Positions 35,299-46,315 of a stretch of DNA of 64,000 bases are shown piece after piece. A program made the position numbers and the translations under genes. The notes under the pieces are model-generated. The model saw only the letters and a program-made list of their open reading frames with translations. It did not search any database and was not told where the DNA came from. The number at the start of each line of letters is the position of its first letter. Position 1 is the first letter of the stretch. The stretch is from Mycobacterium sp. 852002-50816_SCH5313054-b (GTDB lineage: Bacteria > Actinomycetota > Actinomycetes > Mycobacteriales > Mycobacteriaceae). The stretch spans positions 1-64,000 of the forward strand of contig NZ_LZIC01000041.1 in NCBI RefSeq assembly GCF_001667185.1. Direction: 5' to 3'.

Positions 35299-36476
35299 GC
35301 ACCGAACTGACGCTGGTCACCGGCCCCCCGGCCAACGGGGGGAGCTGCGTGGCGCACCACGAGGGCCGGGTCGTGTTCGTCCGCTACGCGCTGCCCGGCG
35401 AGCGGGTCCGCGTTCGGGTCACCTCCGAGCGCGATTCCTATTGGCACGCCCAGGTTGTCGAGGTGATCGAGCCGTCGGACGACCGCGTCGCGTCGCTGTG
35501 CCCTATCGCCGGGCCCGAGGGCGCGGGCTGTTGCGATCTGGCTTTTGCCGCCCCCGAGGCGGGGCGGGCGCTCAAGGCCCACGTCGTGGCCAACCAGCTG
35601 TCCCGGCTGGGCGGGCATGACTGGAGCGGCGAGGCGGAGCCGCTTTCCGACGCCGGGCCCGCCGGCTGGCGCACCCGGGTCCGGCTGGAGGTGGGCCAGG
35701 ACCGTCGGCCCGGCTTCCACCGCTATCACAGCGACGAGTTGGTCACCGACCTGCGTTGCGCGCAGCTGGCGCCCGGCATGCTGGACGGACTTTCCGGGGC
35801 CGAGTGGCCCCCGCGGGCGCAGCTGCACGTCGCCTTGGACGACGACGGCGAGCGCCACGTCGTGTGCGCCCTGCGGCGGGGGCGGCGGACGGAGACCACG
35901 GTGGTCGAGGGCGGCTACGAGGCGGTGCAGCGGGTGGGCGGGCGCAGCTGGCGGGTACCGGTCACCGCGTTCTGGCAGGCGCATCGGGATGCGGCGCGCG
36001 TCTACAGCGGCCTGGTGGTCGACTGGGCGCAACCGGGTGCGGGCATGACCGTGTGGGATCTCTACGGCGGCGCAGGGGTTTTCGCCGCCGCGTTCGGCGA
36101 CGCGGTGGGGTCCTCGGGGCGGGTGGTGACCGTCGACACCTCGCGCTCGGCGACGCGGGCCGCGCGCGCCGCGCTGGCCGACCTGCCCCAGGTGAGCGTC
36201 ATCACCGACTCGGTCCGGCGGGCGCTGACGGCGCAACGCGCGAGCGCCGGGGTCGCCGTGCTGGATCCGCCGCGGGCCGGCGCCGGGCGCGAGATCATCG
36301 ACCTGCTGGCCGCCGCCCAGGTGCCGCGAGTGGTCCACATCGGTTGCGAGGCGGCGTCTTTCGCGCGCGACATCGGCCTCTATCGCGCGCACGGCTACGC
36401 CGTCGAGAAGATCAAGGTGTTCGACGCGTTCCCGCTGACCCATCACACCGAATCCGTCGCGCTGCTGACCTGTTAG
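35295..36476 (+). CDS. TRAM-domain class I RNA methyltransferase (RumA/RlmD type, Rv2689c-like)
   Basis: 393 residues from TTG 35295, which overlaps the preceding stop. N-terminal TRAM domain (GSCVAHHEGRVVFVRYALPGE), a central insert with few of the iron-sulfur cysteines (CPIAGPEGAGCC remains), then the SAM fold: DLYGGAGVFAAAFG, LDPPRAGAGREII, and nucleophile Cys in VHIGCEAASFARD. It probably makes m5U in rRNA or tRNA; the exact target is unknown. No ABC exporter genes (Rv2686c-2688c) follow, unlike M. tuberculosis. Confidence 0.87.
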   Translation: MSTELTLVTGPPANGGSCVAHHEGRVVFVRYALPGERVRVRVTSERDSYWHAQVVEVIEPSDDRVASLCPIAGPEGAGCCDLAFAAPEAGRALKAHVVANQLSRLGGHDWSGEAEPLSDAGPAGWRTRVRLEVGQDRRPGFHRYHSDELVTDLRCAQLAPGMLDGLSGAEWPPRAQLHVALDDDGERHVVCALRRGRRTETTVVEGGYEAVQRVGGRSWRVPVTAFWQAHRDAARVYSGLVVDWAQPGAGMTVWDLYGGAGVFAAAFGDAVGSSGRVVTVDTSRSATRAARAALADLPQVSVITDSVRRALTAQRASAGVAVLDPPRAGAGREIIDLLAAAQVPRVVHIGCEAASFARDIGLYRAHGYAVEKIKVFDAFPLTHHTESVALLTC

Positions 36477-36483
36477 GGGCGGT

Positions 36484-37773
36484 TCAGCCAAAGACGAAGT
36501 AGCGCAACCAGAGATAGGCCGCGGCCAGCCCGGCGGACATCACGGTGACGATCGCGCCCTTGCGGGTGAATTCCCCGAATGAGATGGGATTGTCGGAGCG
36601 CGCGGCGATCCCGAGCACAACGACGTTGGCGCTGGCGCCCACGGCGGTGAGGTTGCCGCCGAAATCGGTGCCGAGCGCAAGCGCCCACCACAGGGCGCCG
36701 GGATTGACGTGGTCCCCGAGAGCCGGGACCAAGTCCGCGACGACCGGTGCCATCGTGGCGGCGTACGGAACGTTGTTGACGACCCCGCTGATCACCAGCG
36801 ACGCGGCCAAGATCACCATGGTGGCCAACAGGGTGTTGCCGCCGGTAGCGGTGATCGCCAGATGCGCCAGTTGCTTGACGACGCCCGTCTTGACGAGCGC
36901 CCCGACCATGATGAACAGACCGGCGAAGAACAGCAGCGTCTCCCACTCGACGCTGGACAAGTAATCGTCGTGCTCCAGCCGCGACACCACGATCAGGATG
37001 CCTGCCCCCAACATCGCCACGATGGAGGGCGCCATGTGCAGCGCGGAGTGGGCGATGAACGCGGCGAATACTGCCAGCAACACGACGCCGCACGCGATGA
37101 GCAACCGGCGATCGCGAATCGCCTCCTTCTCTTCCAACGACATGACGTCGGCGACCCGCTCGGGGTCGACGGCGAAGGAACCACGAAACAGCCGCGGCAG
37201 CAATGCGATCAGGACGACCATCACGATGATCACGATGGGTGCCAGATGGATCAGGAAGTCGTTGAAGGTCAGACCGGCCTTGCTGGCGATGATGATATTG
37301 GGCGGGTCGCCGATCAACGTCGCCGTCCCGCCGATGTTGGACGCGAACGCCTCGGCCATCAGGAACGGCGCGGCGTTGATCGCCAGCCGATCACACACCA
37401 ACAGGGTTACCGGGGCGATCAGCAACACCGTGGTGACGTTGTCGAGCAGGGCCGACGCGATGGCGGTGACCAGCACCAGCAGGATCATGACGCGCAGGGG
37501 GGAACCGCGGGCACGTTTGGCGGACCAGATCGCGACGTACTCGAACACACCGGTTTGGCGCAGCACGCTGACGATGATCATCATGCCCAGCAGCAAAAAG
37601 AGGACGTCCCAGTCGATTCCGGTCTCGTGCGAGTAGAAGACATCATCGGAATTGATGACCGGCAACGCGACGACGATCGCGGCGCCGGTGAGCGCCACCA
37701 AGGTCTTGTTGACGCGGTCGCTGGCGATCAGCGCATAGGCGACGACGAATACAACGATCGCGACGACGCTCAT
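36484..37773 (-). CDS. ArsB/NhaD-type ion transporter (ArsA/ArsB1-like)
   Basis: 429 residues with about 11-12 helices. Family markers: [54 protein letters not shown] and, late in the chain, [19 protein letters not shown]. The ArsB/NhaD superfamily exports arsenite or exchanges Na+ for H+. M. tuberculosis has two adjacent copies (Rv2684, Rv2685); only one is present here. A CBS-domain gene lies 17 bases upstream on the same strand. Confidence 0.88.
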   Translation of the reverse strand: MSVVAIVVFVVAYALIASDRVNKTLVALTGAAIVVALPVINSDDVFYSHETGIDWDVLFLLLGMMIIVSVLRQTGVFEYVAIWSAKRARGSPLRVMILLVLVTAIASALLDNVTTVLLIAPVTLLVCDRLAINAAPFLMAEAFASNIGGTATLIGDPPNIIIASKAGLTFNDFLIHLAPIVIIVMVVLIALLPRLFRGSFAVDPERVADVMSLEEKEAIRDRRLLIACGVVLLAVFAAFIAHSALHMAPSIVAMLGAGILIVVSRLEHDDYLSSVEWETLLFFAGLFIMVGALVKTGVVKQLAHLAITATGGNTLLATMVILAASLVISGVVNNVPYAATMAPVVADLVPALGDHVNPGALWWALALGTDFGGNLTAVGASANVVVLGIAARSDNPISFGEFTRKGAIVTVMSAGLAAAYLWLRYFVFG

Positions 37774-37790
37774 CTATTCACCTGTGGGAA

Positions 37791-38234
37791 TCAATGCCGT
37801 AGCGCCGCCTCGAGCACACGCGATGCCGTGATCACCCCGATCAACTTGCCGCCCTTGACGACCGCGACGAGCGGGCTTCTCTCGCGCGCCATGAGGGCCG
37901 CGACCTCGATGATGGTGTCGTCGGCGTCGGCCGGCGGCACGTCGAGCAGGTGCTCAGGCAGCACGTCACGCACCTTCTTGCCGCTCAATTTCTCCGCGCA
38001 CCGGTCGGCCGTCGATTCGTTGAGCACCCCGGCCAGCGAGGGATCGTCCTGCACGTAACGGGGCACGATGAAGCGGACGACCTGCGAGGCGGGCAGTACC
38101 GCGTAAGGATGCCCCGAGGTATCGGTGACCAAGAGGCCTGGCAGCCGGTGCTCGGCGAGCAACCGGGCGGCGTCCAGCGCGTCCCCGTCGATGCTGACGA
38201 TCGGAAAATCTTCGGCGATCTGCTCGGCGCGCAT
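37791..38234 (-). CDS. CBS-domain-pair protein (Rv2683-like)
   Basis: 147 residues. Two CBS motifs: AEDFPIVSIDGDALDAARLLAEHRLPG near the start and VPPADADDTIIEVAALMARE with SPLVAVVKGGKLIGVITASRVLEAAL at the end. CBS pairs bind adenosyl ligands and regulate partners. It precedes the ion transporter by 17 bases on the same strand, so it probably regulates it. ATG 38234 was chosen; an upstream in-frame ATG (38348) would add 38 unconserved residues. Confidence 0.83.
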   Translation of the reverse strand: MRAEQIAEDFPIVSIDGDALDAARLLAEHRLPGLLVTDTSGHPYAVLPASQVVRFIVPRYVQDDPSLAGVLNESTADRCAEKLSGKKVRDVLPEHLLDVPPADADDTIIEVAALMARERSPLVAVVKGGKLIGVITASRVLEAALRH

Positions 38235-38406
38235 AGTGCGAGAATACGGTGGCGCGGTCAACGCGAAGCGGTCGACGGCGATGAGCACGGTGAGCTCCGG
38301 GGTCGGGGACAACCAGGGACAACTTGCCGACCAGGCTTCCCGGCACACCGCGGTCCGAGGTTACCAAAGTCTCGTCGCGGACTCTGATCTCCGCGGCGGT
38401 GCTGCG

Positions 38407-38412
38407 TAGACT
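38407..38412 (+). promoter_or_regulatory. TAGACT -10 element for dxs
   Basis: Six bases before ATG 38419; no purine-rich ribosome-binding site is present, so dxs is probably leaderless. Confidence 0.5.
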
Positions 38413-38418
38413 AACGGG

Positions 38419-40332
38419 ATGCTGGAACAGATCCGCGGGCCCGCTGATCTGCAGTACCTCTCCCAACCGCAGCTCCGGGATCTGGCGACCGAGATTCGCG
38501 AGTTCCTGATCCACAAGGTGGCTGCCACCGGGGGGCATCTGGGGCCCAACCTGGGCGTCGTCGAGCTGACGCTCGCGCTGCACCGCGTGTTCGACTCACC
38601 GCACGACCCGATCGTCTTCGACACCGGCCACCAGGCCTACGTCCACAAGATGCTGACGGGCCGCTCGCACGACTTCGAGAGCCTGCGCAAAAAGGGCGGC
38701 CTGTCGGGGTATCCGTCGCGCGCGGAGAGCGAACACGACTGGGTGGAGTCCAGCCACGCCAGCGCGGCGCTGTCGTACGCCGACGGGCTGGCCAAGGCGT
38801 TCGAGCTGAGCGGGCACCGCAACCGGCACGTGGTCGCCGTCGTCGGCGACGGCGCGCTCACCGGCGGCATGTGCTGGGAGGCGCTGAACAACATCGCCGC
38901 GTCGCGCCGGCCGGTGATCATCGTCGTCAACGACAACGGCCGCAGCTACGCGCCCACCATCGGCGGGGTCGCCGACCACCTGGCCACGCTGCGGCTGCAG
39001 CCGGCCTACGAGCACATGCTGGAACGGGGTCGCGACGCGGTGCGCTCGCTGCCGCTGTTCGGCCAGATCGCCTACCGCTTCATGCACAGCGTCAAGGCCG
39101 GCATCAAGGACTCGCTCTCACCGCAGCTGCTGTTCACCGACCTCGGCCTGAAGTACGTCGGCCCGGTCGACGGCCACGACGAGCGCGCGGTGGAGGCCGC
39201 GCTGCGCCACGCCCGCGGCTTCGGGCGGCCGGTGATCGTGCACGTCGTCACCCGCAAGGGCATGGGCTACGCGCCGGCCGAGGACGACGAGGCCGAGCAG
39301 ATGCACTCCTGCGGTGTGATCGACCCGGCCACCGGCCTGGCCACCAAGATCCCCGGCCCGGGCTGGACGGCGACCTTCTCCGACGCGCTCATCGCCTACG
39401 CGCGCAAGCGCCGCGACATCGTGGCCATCACCGCCGCGATGCCCGGCCCCACCGGGCTGACCGCGTTCGGGCAACAGTTCCCGGACCGCCTGTTCGACGT
39501 CGGCATCGCCGAGCAACACGCGATGACGTCGGCGGCCGGGCTGGCGATGGGCGGCATGCACCCGGTGGTGGCGATCTATTCGACGTTTCTCAACCGGGCC
39601 TTCGACCAGATCATGATGGATGTCGCGCTGCACAAGTTGCCCGTCACCATGGTGCTCGACCGGGCCGGGGTCACCGGTTCCGACGGCGCCAGCCACAACG
39701 GGATGTGGGACCTGTCGATGCTGAACATCGTGCCCGGCATCCGGGTGGCCGCGCCCCGCGACGCGGCCCGGCTGCGCGAGGAGCTCGGCGAGGCGCTCGA
39801 CGTCGATGACGGTCCGACGGCGATACGGTTCCCCAAAGGCGATGTGGGCGAGGACATTCCGGCGCTCGAGCGGCGCGACGGTGTGGACGTGCTGGCGGTC
39901 CCGGCCGACGGGCTGAACCACGACGTGCTGCTGGTCGGGGTTGGCGCGTTCGCGCCGATGGCCCTGGCTGCGGCCAAGCGGCTGCACAACCAGGGCATCG
40001 GGGTGACGGTGATCGACCCGCGCTGGGTGTTGCCGGTGGCCGGCGGCGTGCTCGAGATGGCGGCGCAGCACAAGCTGGTCGTCACCCTCGAGGACAACGG
40101 CGTCAACGGCGGGGTGGGGTCGGCGGTGTCGGCGGCGCTGCGGCGCGCCGAGATCGACACGCCCTGCCGCGACGTCGGGCTGCCGCAGCAGTTCTACGAC
40201 CACGCGTCGCGCGGTGAGGTGCTCGCCGATCTGGGTATGACCGACCAGGACGTGGCCCGCCGTGTCACCGGATGGGTCGCGGCCCTGGGGTCGTCGGTTC
40301 CCGAAGCCGAGATCCGGGAGCACCTGGACTAG
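38419..40332 (+). CDS. dxs: 1-deoxy-D-xylulose-5-phosphate synthase
   Basis: 637 residues. Thiamine-diphosphate enzyme that condenses pyruvate and glyceraldehyde-3-phosphate in the first step of the MEP isoprenoid pathway. ThDP/Mg motif [16 protein letters not shown] near residue 153; [25 protein letters not shown]; catalytic Glu region [11 protein letters not shown] near 370; C-terminal transketolase domain. Slightly shorter than most bacterial homologues through small loop deletions but complete. The stop overlaps the convergent RNase D-like gene by four bases. Confidence 0.96.
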   Translation: MLEQIRGPADLQYLSQPQLRDLATEIREFLIHKVAATGGHLGPNLGVVELTLALHRVFDSPHDPIVFDTGHQAYVHKMLTGRSHDFESLRKKGGLSGYPSRAESEHDWVESSHASAALSYADGLAKAFELSGHRNRHVVAVVGDGALTGGMCWEALNNIAASRRPVIIVVNDNGRSYAPTIGGVADHLATLRLQPAYEHMLERGRDAVRSLPLFGQIAYRFMHSVKAGIKDSLSPQLLFTDLGLKYVGPVDGHDERAVEAALRHARGFGRPVIVHVVTRKGMGYAPAEDDEAEQMHSCGVIDPATGLATKIPGPGWTATFSDALIAYARKRRDIVAITAAMPGPTGLTAFGQQFPDRLFDVGIAEQHAMTSAAGLAMGGMHPVVAIYSTFLNRAFDQIMMDVALHKLPVTMVLDRAGVTGSDGASHNGMWDLSMLNIVPGIRVAAPRDAARLREELGEALDVDDGPTAIRFPKGDVGEDIPALERRDGVDVLAVPADGLNHDVLLVGVGAFAPMALAAAKRLHNQGIGVTVIDPRWVLPVAGGVLEMAAQHKLVVTLEDNGVNGGVGSAVSAALRRAEIDTPCRDVGLPQQFYDHASRGEVLADLGMTDQDVARRVTGWVAALGSSVPEAEIREHLD

Positions 40333-41615
40333 TCGCCGTCCTCCGGCGGCTGCAACGCCCGGGCCAGCACCGGGTCCACGAGCTCCCGCTGCCACGCGCG
40401 CGCCTGTCCGGCGCGCAGGAATTCGTCGACGGCCCCGTCGGGGTCGCGCGCGGCCTGCCAGTCCCAGCACAGCCGCCGCACCAGGTCGGGCGAAACCAGG
40501 TTCTCCGTCGGGACGCCGACCCGCTCCGACACGTCCCCCAGCGCCGCGCGGGCCGCTTCCAGGCGTGCCGCGGCCTCCGGTTTGCGCCTGCTCCAGCGCG
40601 CCGGCGGCGGCGGCCCGTTCGGCGGTTCGGCGTCCTCCGGCTGATTGCGGCTTTCGCGGGCCGCTTCCAGCGCCCCCAACCACACCGCGGCGCTGCGGCG
40701 CTGGTTGCGCCCGCCGAACACCGGCAGCTTGACGAGTTCCTCGACCGTCTTCGGGTCGGCGAGGGCGGCGTCGATGATGGCCGAATCCGGCAGAACGCGT
40801 CGGGGCGCGATGTCGCGGCGCTGCGCGATGCGGTCGCGCGCCGTCCACAGTTCGCGCACCGCGGCGAGGCCGCGCCGGTCGCGCACCCGATGGATGCCCG
40901 ATGTGCGACGCCAGCGGTCCCGTCGTGCGGCCGGGCCCAATTCCCTGACGCCCGCGTTTCGCAGGTAGTCGAATTCCTCTGTGGCCCAACCGGTCTTGCC
41001 CTGCCCGGCCAGCACCTCGGAGATCGCCGAGCGCAGCTCGATCAGCAATTCGACGTCCAGGGCCGCGTAGTTGAGCCAATCGGGGGGCAGCGGGCGCTTG
41101 GACCAGTCCGCCGCGCCGTGGCCCTTGGCCAACCCGAACCCCAGCAGCCGCTCGACCATGGTGGCCAGGTTCACCCGGTCGAACCCGGCCAGCCGCCCGG
41201 CGAGCTCGGTGTCGTACAGGGCGGGGGGCCGCATGCCGACCTCGGCCAGGCACGGCAGGTCCTGATCGGCCGAGTGCAGAATCCACTCGTCGGAGCCCAG
41301 CACGTCGGCGACCGGCCGCAGCGCCGTCACCGGGTCGGCGCCGTGGCTGACCGGGTCGATGAGCACCGTGCCGGCGCCCGCCCGCCGGATCTGAATCAGG
41401 TAGGCCCGGTTGGAGTAGCGGAAACCCGACGCCCGCTCGGCGTCCACCGCGAACGGTCCGCGCCCACGATCCAGGAGCCGTGCGGCCGCCTCGATCTCAC
41501 GCACGCTCACGGCGAGATCGGGAACTCCGTCGGCCGGGTGCAGCAGCGGGCAGGGTTCGGGCGGGTCGCTGCCGGGCACGGCGCTGTCGGGCCCGTCGGC
41601 CCCAGCTTCGCCCAT
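40329..41615 (-). CDS. RNase D-like exonuclease with HRDC domain (Rv2681-like)
   Basis: 428 residues. DEDDy 3'-5' exonuclease domain: [22 protein letters not shown] (Exo I with D-x-E), [12 protein letters not shown] (Exo II), and [12 protein letters not shown] (Exo III, Y-x-x-x-D). A C-terminal HRDC domain follows from about residue 230 ([20 protein letters not shown]...[11 protein letters not shown]). Probably trims the 3' ends of structured RNAs. One base separates its start from the stop of the DUF3000 gene, so the two form an operon. Confidence 0.88.
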   Translation of the reverse strand: MGEAGADGPDSAVPGSDPPEPCPLLHPADGVPDLAVSVREIEAAARLLDRGRGPFAVDAERASGFRYSNRAYLIQIRRAGAGTVLIDPVSHGADPVTALRPVADVLGSDEWILHSADQDLPCLAEVGMRPPALYDTELAGRLAGFDRVNLATMVERLLGFGLAKGHGAADWSKRPLPPDWLNYAALDVELLIELRSAISEVLAGQGKTGWATEEFDYLRNAGVRELGPAARRDRWRRTSGIHRVRDRRGLAAVRELWTARDRIAQRRDIAPRRVLPDSAIIDAALADPKTVEELVKLPVFGGRNQRRSAAVWLGALEAARESRNQPEDAEPPNGPPPPARWSRRKPEAAARLEAARAALGDVSERVGVPTENLVSPDLVRRLCWDWQAARDPDGAVDEFLRAGQARAWQRELVDPVLARALQPPEDGD

Positions 41616-41616
41616 G

Positions 41617-42198
41617 TCAGGCGCGTGACCGGGAGCTCAGGTCGGTGACCCCGGTCGGCGGTAGGCCCGCGGCGTGCTCGAGCACTTCGCAGAACGCCTC
41701 GACGTGCGCGCCGACTTCGGGGGTGGTCGCCGTCCACGACGCCCGCAGCTCCAGCTGGTGTGCGCGGGGCGGCCCGGAGATGTCGCCGTAGCGCACCGAC
41801 GTGGTGGCGGTCACGGTGCCGCCCAGCGCGGTGGTGTGTTCGAGGCGCGACTCCAGCGCGTCGACCAGCCAGCTCCACGCCACCTCAGGCAGCAGGGGGT
41901 CGACGGCCTCGGTGGGGTCCAGGTCGGCCTGGATGTAGGCGACCAGGCGGATGGTGCCGTCCCAGGCGTCGGCGCCGTCCGGGTCGTACAGCAGGATCAG
42001 CCGGCCGAACGCGTCGCCCTCGGATCGCTCCGGGACGATCTCGAGGTCGGGGTGCTTGACCTCGGCCCCCAGCGCGTAGCTGAAGGGCGCCAGGCGCTGC
42101 GGCGGTCGGATCGGGCCCAGCTCGATTTCCGGCCGCACGGCGACGGCGTTCATCGCCGCTACCGCCTCGCGGAAGGGGGCCGGTTCAGCTGACGTCAC
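41617..42198 (-). CDS. DUF3000-family protein (Rv2680-like)
   Basis: 193 residues. The conserved core begins AVAVRPEIELGPIRPPQRLAP and continues with DAFGRLILLYDPDGADAWDG and a WSWLVDAL segment. DUF3000 is actinobacterial; function unknown. GTG 42198 was chosen because TAGCGT (42207-42212, minus strand) ends eight bases before it; ATG 42219 would add seven residues. Upstream partner of the RNase D-like gene. Confidence 0.8.
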   Translation of the reverse strand: MTSAEPAPFREAVAAMNAVAVRPEIELGPIRPPQRLAPFSYALGAEVKHPDLEIVPERSEGDAFGRLILLYDPDGADAWDGTIRLVAYIQADLDPTEAVDPLLPEVAWSWLVDALESRLEHTTALGGTVTATTSVRYGDISGPPRAHQLELRASWTATTPEVGAHVEAFCEVLEHAAGLPPTGVTDLSSRSRA

Positions 42199-42206
42199 AG
42201 CGTTCG

Positions 42207-42212
42207 ACGCTA
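42207..42212 (-). promoter_or_regulatory. TAGCGT -10 element for DUF3000/RNase D operon
   Basis: On the minus strand, eight bases before GTG 42198; decides between the two candidate starts. Confidence 0.4.
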
Positions 42213-42317
42213 GACCCATCACCCGACACGCCGAAACAGGCGCGCCGAATTTCGCGCCCGTCGCGACCAAGCCGTTACCAGCGCCGATCGGGGCCCGCAC
42301 CGGGCCGTCTTGCCTGC

Positions 42318-43124
42318 TCAGGGCGCGGTTCCCCCGTCGAATCGGGCCGGCCGCTTCTCCCGGTGCGCGGCGAGGCCCTCCCGGACGTCGGGGCCGCCGA
42401 AGCTGAGGAATTCCAGGCCGAGCGACGTTTCGAAGGTGGGACCGAACATGCGGTACCAGTAGTTGAGGCTGTGCTTGGTCCAGCGGATGGCGGTTTGCGC
42501 GCCCTGGGCCAGGTTCTCGGCGATGCGGGTGGCCGTCGCCAGCACGTCGTCGTCGTCGACGCAGGTGGAGACGAGGCCGATGCGTTCGGCCTCCTCGCCC
42601 AGCAGGGTTTCGCAGGTGAGCAGGTAGTACTTGGCCTTGGCCATGCCGACCAGCAGCGGCCAGCAGATCGCGGCGTGGTCGCCCGCGGCCACCCCGAGCT
42701 TGGTGTGCCCGTCGATGAACCGCGCGGTGCGGCCCGCGACCGAGATGTCGGCGAGCAGCGCCACCACCAGGCCGGCGCCGACGGCGGGGCCCCGGATCGC
42801 CGAGACGACGGGCTTGTCGAAGTTGACCATGTTGAGCACCAGGTCGCGGGCCTCCCGCATGATGCGGATCCGGCCCTCGTAGTCGCCGATGGTTTCGTCG
42901 ATCAGGTCGAAGCTGCCGCCGGAGGAGAAGGCCTTGCCCTCGCCGCGGACCAGGATGACGCGCACGGCGGGGTCGCGATCGAGCACCGGCCAGACGTCGG
43001 CGAGGTCGCGGTGCATCTGCGGCCCGACGGAGTTCAGGCCGGGGGAGTCGAGCACCAGTGTCAGCACGCCGTTTTCTGCGGGTTCGAAGCGAAGGCTGGG
43101 AAATTCGTCGTAGCTGATCGGCAC
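42318..43124 (-). CDS. echA15: Enoyl-CoA hydratase/isomerase-family protein EchA15
   Basis: 268 residues, crotonase fold. Oxyanion residues are in [13 protein letters not shown] and [17 protein letters not shown]. The two catalytic glutamates of true hydratases are missing: the first position is Val in [12 protein letters not shown] and the second is His in [10 protein letters not shown]. It may be an isomerase, thioesterase or non-catalytic. GTG 43124 follows TAACAT (43132-43137, minus strand) by seven bases. Divergent from hemE with 52 bases between starts. Confidence 0.9.
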   Translation of the reverse strand: MPISYDEFPSLRFEPAENGVLTLVLDSPGLNSVGPQMHRDLADVWPVLDRDPAVRVILVRGEGKAFSSGGSFDLIDETIGDYEGRIRIMREARDLVLNMVNFDKPVVSAIRGPAVGAGLVVALLADISVAGRTARFIDGHTKLGVAAGDHAAICWPLLVGMAKAKYYLLTCETLLGEEAERIGLVSTCVDDDDVLATATRIAENLAQGAQTAIRWTKHSLNYWYRMFGPTFETSLGLEFLSFGGPDVREGLAAHREKRPARFDGGTAP

Positions 43125-43131
43125 GGGCTCG

Positions 43132-43137
43132 ATGTTA
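43132..43137 (-). promoter_or_regulatory. TAACAT -10 element for echA15
   Basis: On the minus strand, seven bases before the GTG at 43124. Supports this start over the much longer open frame reaching 43520 inside hemE. Confidence 0.45.
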
Positions 43138-43176
43138 CGCAAGCGCCGATCGGCACTCGTGGCAGCATTGAGGCTG

Positions 43177-44262
43177 ATGAACACCCCTGTGCGTGCCCGC
43201 CGTGACCTGCCCGAGTCGCCGTATCTGGCCGCCGTCAGCGGACGCAAGCCCGGCCACGTGCCGGTGTGGTTCATGCGGCAGGCCGGGCGCTCGTTGCCCG
43301 AATACCGGGCGCTGCGGGAACGGCACAGCATGCTGGCGGCCTGCTTCGAGCCCGAGGTGGCCTGCGAGATCACCCTGCAGCCGGTGCGCCGCCACGGCGT
43401 CGACGCGGCGATCCTGTTCTCCGACATCGTGGTACCGCTGCGCGCCGCGGGCATCGAGCTGGACATCGTCGCCGACGTCGGGCCGGTCATCGCGCACCCG
43501 GTGCGCACCGACGCCGACATCGAGGCGATGAAACCCCTTGAGCCGCAAGCGATTCAGCCGATCACCGAGGCGGTCTCGCTGCTCGTGGGGGCGCTGGGCG
43601 ACGTCCCGCTGATCGGTTTCGCCGGCGCGCCGTTCACGCTGGCGTCCTACCTCGTCGAAGGCGGCCCCAGCCGCAACCACGCCCGCACCAAGGCGATGAT
43701 GCTGGCCGAGCCGCACAGCTGGCATGCGCTGATGTCGAAGCTGACCGACCTCACCGTCGCGTTCCTGCAGGGGCAGCTCGAGGCCGGGGTGGACGCGATC
43801 CAGGTGTTCGACTCGTGGGCGGGGACGCTGTCGCTGGCCGACTACCGCCATTACGTGCTGCCGCACAGCTCGAGGGTGTTCGCCGCGCTGTCCGACTACG
43901 GCGTGCCCATGACGCATTTCGGGGTGGGGACCGCCGAACTGCTGGGGGCGATGTCGTCGGCGCTGAAGTGCGGCATGAAGCCGCGGCAGGCCACCGCCGT
44001 CGGGGTGGACTGGCGCACCTCGCTGGCCGACGCCGCCGCCCGGGTCGAGCCCGGCACGGCGCTGCAGGGCAACCTCGACCCGGTGGTGCTGCAGGCGGGC
44101 TGGCCGGTGGTGGAACACGCCGCGCGGGTCGTCATCGACGACGGACGCCGCGCGGTCGACGCCGGCGCGACCGGCCACGTGTTCAACCTGGGCCACGGGG
44201 TGCTGCCCGAGACCGACCCCGCCATCCTGACCGACCTGGTTGCGCTGGTCCACTCGCTATGA
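43177..44262 (+). CDS. hemE: Uroporphyrinogen decarboxylase
   Basis: 361 residues. Removes four carboxyl groups from uroporphyrinogen III to give coproporphyrinogen III. Signatures: [17 protein letters not shown] near residue 28, [23 protein letters not shown] and the C-terminal [17 protein letters not shown] 43177 yields [17 protein letters not shown]; 15 in-frame codons upstream are unconserved. Its TGA overlaps the hemY ATG. First gene of the haem cluster. Confidence 0.96.
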   Translation: MNTPVRARRDLPESPYLAAVSGRKPGHVPVWFMRQAGRSLPEYRALRERHSMLAACFEPEVACEITLQPVRRHGVDAAILFSDIVVPLRAAGIELDIVADVGPVIAHPVRTDADIEAMKPLEPQAIQPITEAVSLLVGALGDVPLIGFAGAPFTLASYLVEGGPSRNHARTKAMMLAEPHSWHALMSKLTDLTVAFLQGQLEAGVDAIQVFDSWAGTLSLADYRHYVLPHSSRVFAALSDYGVPMTHFGVGTAELLGAMSSALKCGMKPRQATAVGVDWRTSLADAAARVEPGTALQGNLDPVVLQAGWPVVEHAARVVIDDGRRAVDAGATGHVFNLGHGVLPETDPAILTDLVALVHSL

Positions 44263-45614
44263 CGGGCCGCTTGTATTGCGTTGTGGGCGGCGGTGTTTCG
44301 GGGCTTACGGCGGCGTACCGGCTGCGCGCGGCCGCCGGTGACGACGCGACGATCACGTTGTTCGAGCCCGCCGACCGGCTCGGCGGCGTGTTGCGCACCG
44401 AGCAGGTCGGCGGCCAGGCGATGGACGTGGGCGCCGAGGCGTTCGTGCTGCGCCGGCCCGAGATGCCGGCGCTGCTGGCCGAACTGGGCCTGTCGGATCG
44501 CCAACTGGCCACCACCGGAGCCCGGCCGTTGATCTACAGCCAGCGGCAATTGCACCCGCTGCCCACCGGGACCGTCGTCGGGATTCCGGCGTCGTCCGCG
44601 TCGGTGGCCGGATTGGTCGACGCGGCGACGGTCGCGCGCATCGACGGCGAACCCAGCCGAAGTCTGGCATGGCGGCCCGGCAGCGATCCGGCCGTCGCCG
44701 GACTGGTCGGCGACCGGTTCGGCGCGCAGGTGGTGGCGCGGTCGGTGGATCCCCTGCTGAGCGGGGTGTACGCGGGCTCCGCGGCGACCATCGGCCTGCG
44801 CGCGGCGGCCCCCACCGTCGCGGCGGCCCTCGACCGCGGCGCCACCAGCTTGACCGAGGCCGTCGCCAACGGGCTGCCCGCGAACACCGGCGCGCCGGTG
44901 TTCGGGGCGATCGACGGCGGCTACCGGGTGCTCGTCGACGAGCTCGTCGCGCGCGGCCGGCCGAACTGGGTGCGCGCCGCGGTGCAACGGCTCGAACCCG
45001 CCGGGCCCGGCTGGGCGCTGCTCGACGACGCCGGCGCGCGCTGGCACGCCGATGCGGTGGTCTTGGCCATCCCGGCCCCGCGGCTGGCGGCGCTGGTCGC
45101 CGAGGTGGCGCCGCACACCGCCGCCGCCGCGCGCCGGATCGAGAGCGCGTCTGCGGCGGTGGTGGCGCTGGCGGTGCCCGCCGACACCGCGTTCCCGCAC
45201 TGCTCCGGCGTCCTGGCCGCCAGCGGGGAACCCCTGCGGGCCAAGGCGATCACGCTGTCGTCGCGCAAATGGGGCGGCCGCGGCGACACCCAGCTGCTGC
45301 GGCTGTCATTCGGGCGCTTCGGCGACGACGTGGCCGCCGGCACCCCCGATGACGAACTGCTGGGATGGGCGTTGAGCGACCTGGTCGACGTGTTCGGGCT
45401 GACCGTCGACCCCGTCGACGCCCGCGTGCAGCGCTGGATCGACGCGATGCCGCAGTACGGTCCCGGCCACGCGGACGTGGTCGCCGAGGTACGGGCCGGG
45501 CTGCCGCCGGGGCTCGCGGTGGCCGGCAGCTACCTCGACGGGATCGGCGTGCCGGCGTGCGTCGGGGCGGCCGCCCGGGCGGCCGAGGCACTGCGGGCGG
45601 AAGTGGCACGATAG
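44259..45614 (+). CDS. hemY: Coproporphyrinogen III oxidase, HemY/CgoX type
   Basis: 451 residues. FAD enzyme that aromatises coproporphyrinogen III in the Gram-positive coproporphyrin-dependent pathway. N-terminal FAD motif [36 protein letters not shown] contacts, [12 protein letters not shown] in the substrate domain, and a C-terminal FAD motif with [22 protein letters not shown] split over the end. Often annotated protoporphyrinogen oxidase HemG/HemY. Overlaps hemE by four bases; chdC starts five bases after it. Confidence 0.92.
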   Translation: MTGRLYCVVGGGVSGLTAAYRLRAAAGDDATITLFEPADRLGGVLRTEQVGGQAMDVGAEAFVLRRPEMPALLAELGLSDRQLATTGARPLIYSQRQLHPLPTGTVVGIPASSASVAGLVDAATVARIDGEPSRSLAWRPGSDPAVAGLVGDRFGAQVVARSVDPLLSGVYAGSAATIGLRAAAPTVAAALDRGATSLTEAVANGLPANTGAPVFGAIDGGYRVLVDELVARGRPNWVRAAVQRLEPAGPGWALLDDAGARWHADAVVLAIPAPRLAALVAEVAPHTAAAARRIESASAAVVALAVPADTAFPHCSGVLAASGEPLRAKAITLSSRKWGGRGDTQLLRLSFGRFGDDVAAGTPDDELLGWALSDLVDVFGLTVDPVDARVQRWIDAMPQYGPGHADVVAEVRAGLPPGLAVAGSYLDGIGVPACVGAAARAAEALRAEVAR

Positions 45615-45619
45615 ATGCC

Positions 45620-46315
45620 ATGGCCAAACTCGATTACGAGGCGCTGAACTCGCAGCTGCGCTACCTGATGTTCTCGGTGTTTTCCGTGCGGCCCGGCGAG
45701 CTCGGTGACGAGCGCGATGCCGTGATCGAGGACACCGCCCGGTTTTTCAAGGAGCAGGAGGCACGCGGCGTCGTGGTGCGCGGCCTCTACGACGTGGCGG
45801 GTCTGCGCGCCGACGCCGATTTCATGATCTGGACCCACGCCGAGCGCGTCGAGGCGCTGCAGGCGACCTACGCCGACTTCCGGCGTACCACCACCCTGGG
45901 GCGGGCCAGCGCGCCGGTGTGGAGCAGCGTGGCGCTGCACCGGCCCGCCGAGTTCAACAGGAGCCACATCCCGGCGTTTCTGGCGGGCGAGGAGCCCGGC
46001 AACTACATCTGCGTGTATCCCTTTGTGCGGTCCTACGAGTGGTACCTGCTGCCGGACGAGGAACGGCGGCGCATGCTCGCCGAGCACGGCATGGCCGCGC
46101 GCGAATACAAGGACGTCCGCGCCAACACCGTCCCGGCGTTCGCCCTGGGCGACTACGAATGGATCCTGGCCTTCGAGGCCCCCGAGCTGGATCGCATCGT
46201 CGACCTGATGCGTGAGCTGCGGGCCACCGACGCGCGCCGCCACACCCGCGCCGAGACGCCCTTTTTCACGGGGCCGCGGGTGCCCGTCGAGCAGTTGGTG
46301 GCGGCGCTGCCGTGA
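45620..46315 (+). CDS. chdC: Coproheme decarboxylase ChdC (HemQ)
   Basis: 231 residues, the same length as M. tuberculosis Rv2676c. Chlorite-dismutase-like fold; decarboxylates coproheme to haem b with peroxide. Visible family blocks: [25 protein letters not shown], the [13 protein letters not shown] strand carrying the catalytic tyrosine, and the haem-ligand region [14 protein letters not shown]. It completes the hemE-hemY-chdC order. Its TGA overlaps the GTG of the following methyltransferase. Confidence 0.94.
   Translation: MAKLDYEALNSQLRYLMFSVFSVRPGELGDERDAVIEDTARFFKEQEARGVVVRGLYDVAGLRADADFMIWTHAERVEALQATYADFRRTTTLGRASAPVWSSVALHRPAEFNRSHIPAFLAGEEPGNYICVYPFVRSYEWYLLPDEERRRMLAEHGMAAREYKDVRANTVPAFALGDYEWILAFEAPELDRIVDLMRELRATDARRHTRAETPFFTGPRVPVEQLVAALP

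Noticed and set aside
36709..38058. Plus-strand open frame opposite the ArsB/NhaD transporter
   Set aside because: Translation is Asp/Gln/His/Arg-rich, the usual complement of a membrane-protein gene.
39118..41286. Minus-strand open frame of 722 codons across dxs and the RNase D-like gene
   Set aside because: Shadow of dxs and out of frame with the real RNase D-like gene.
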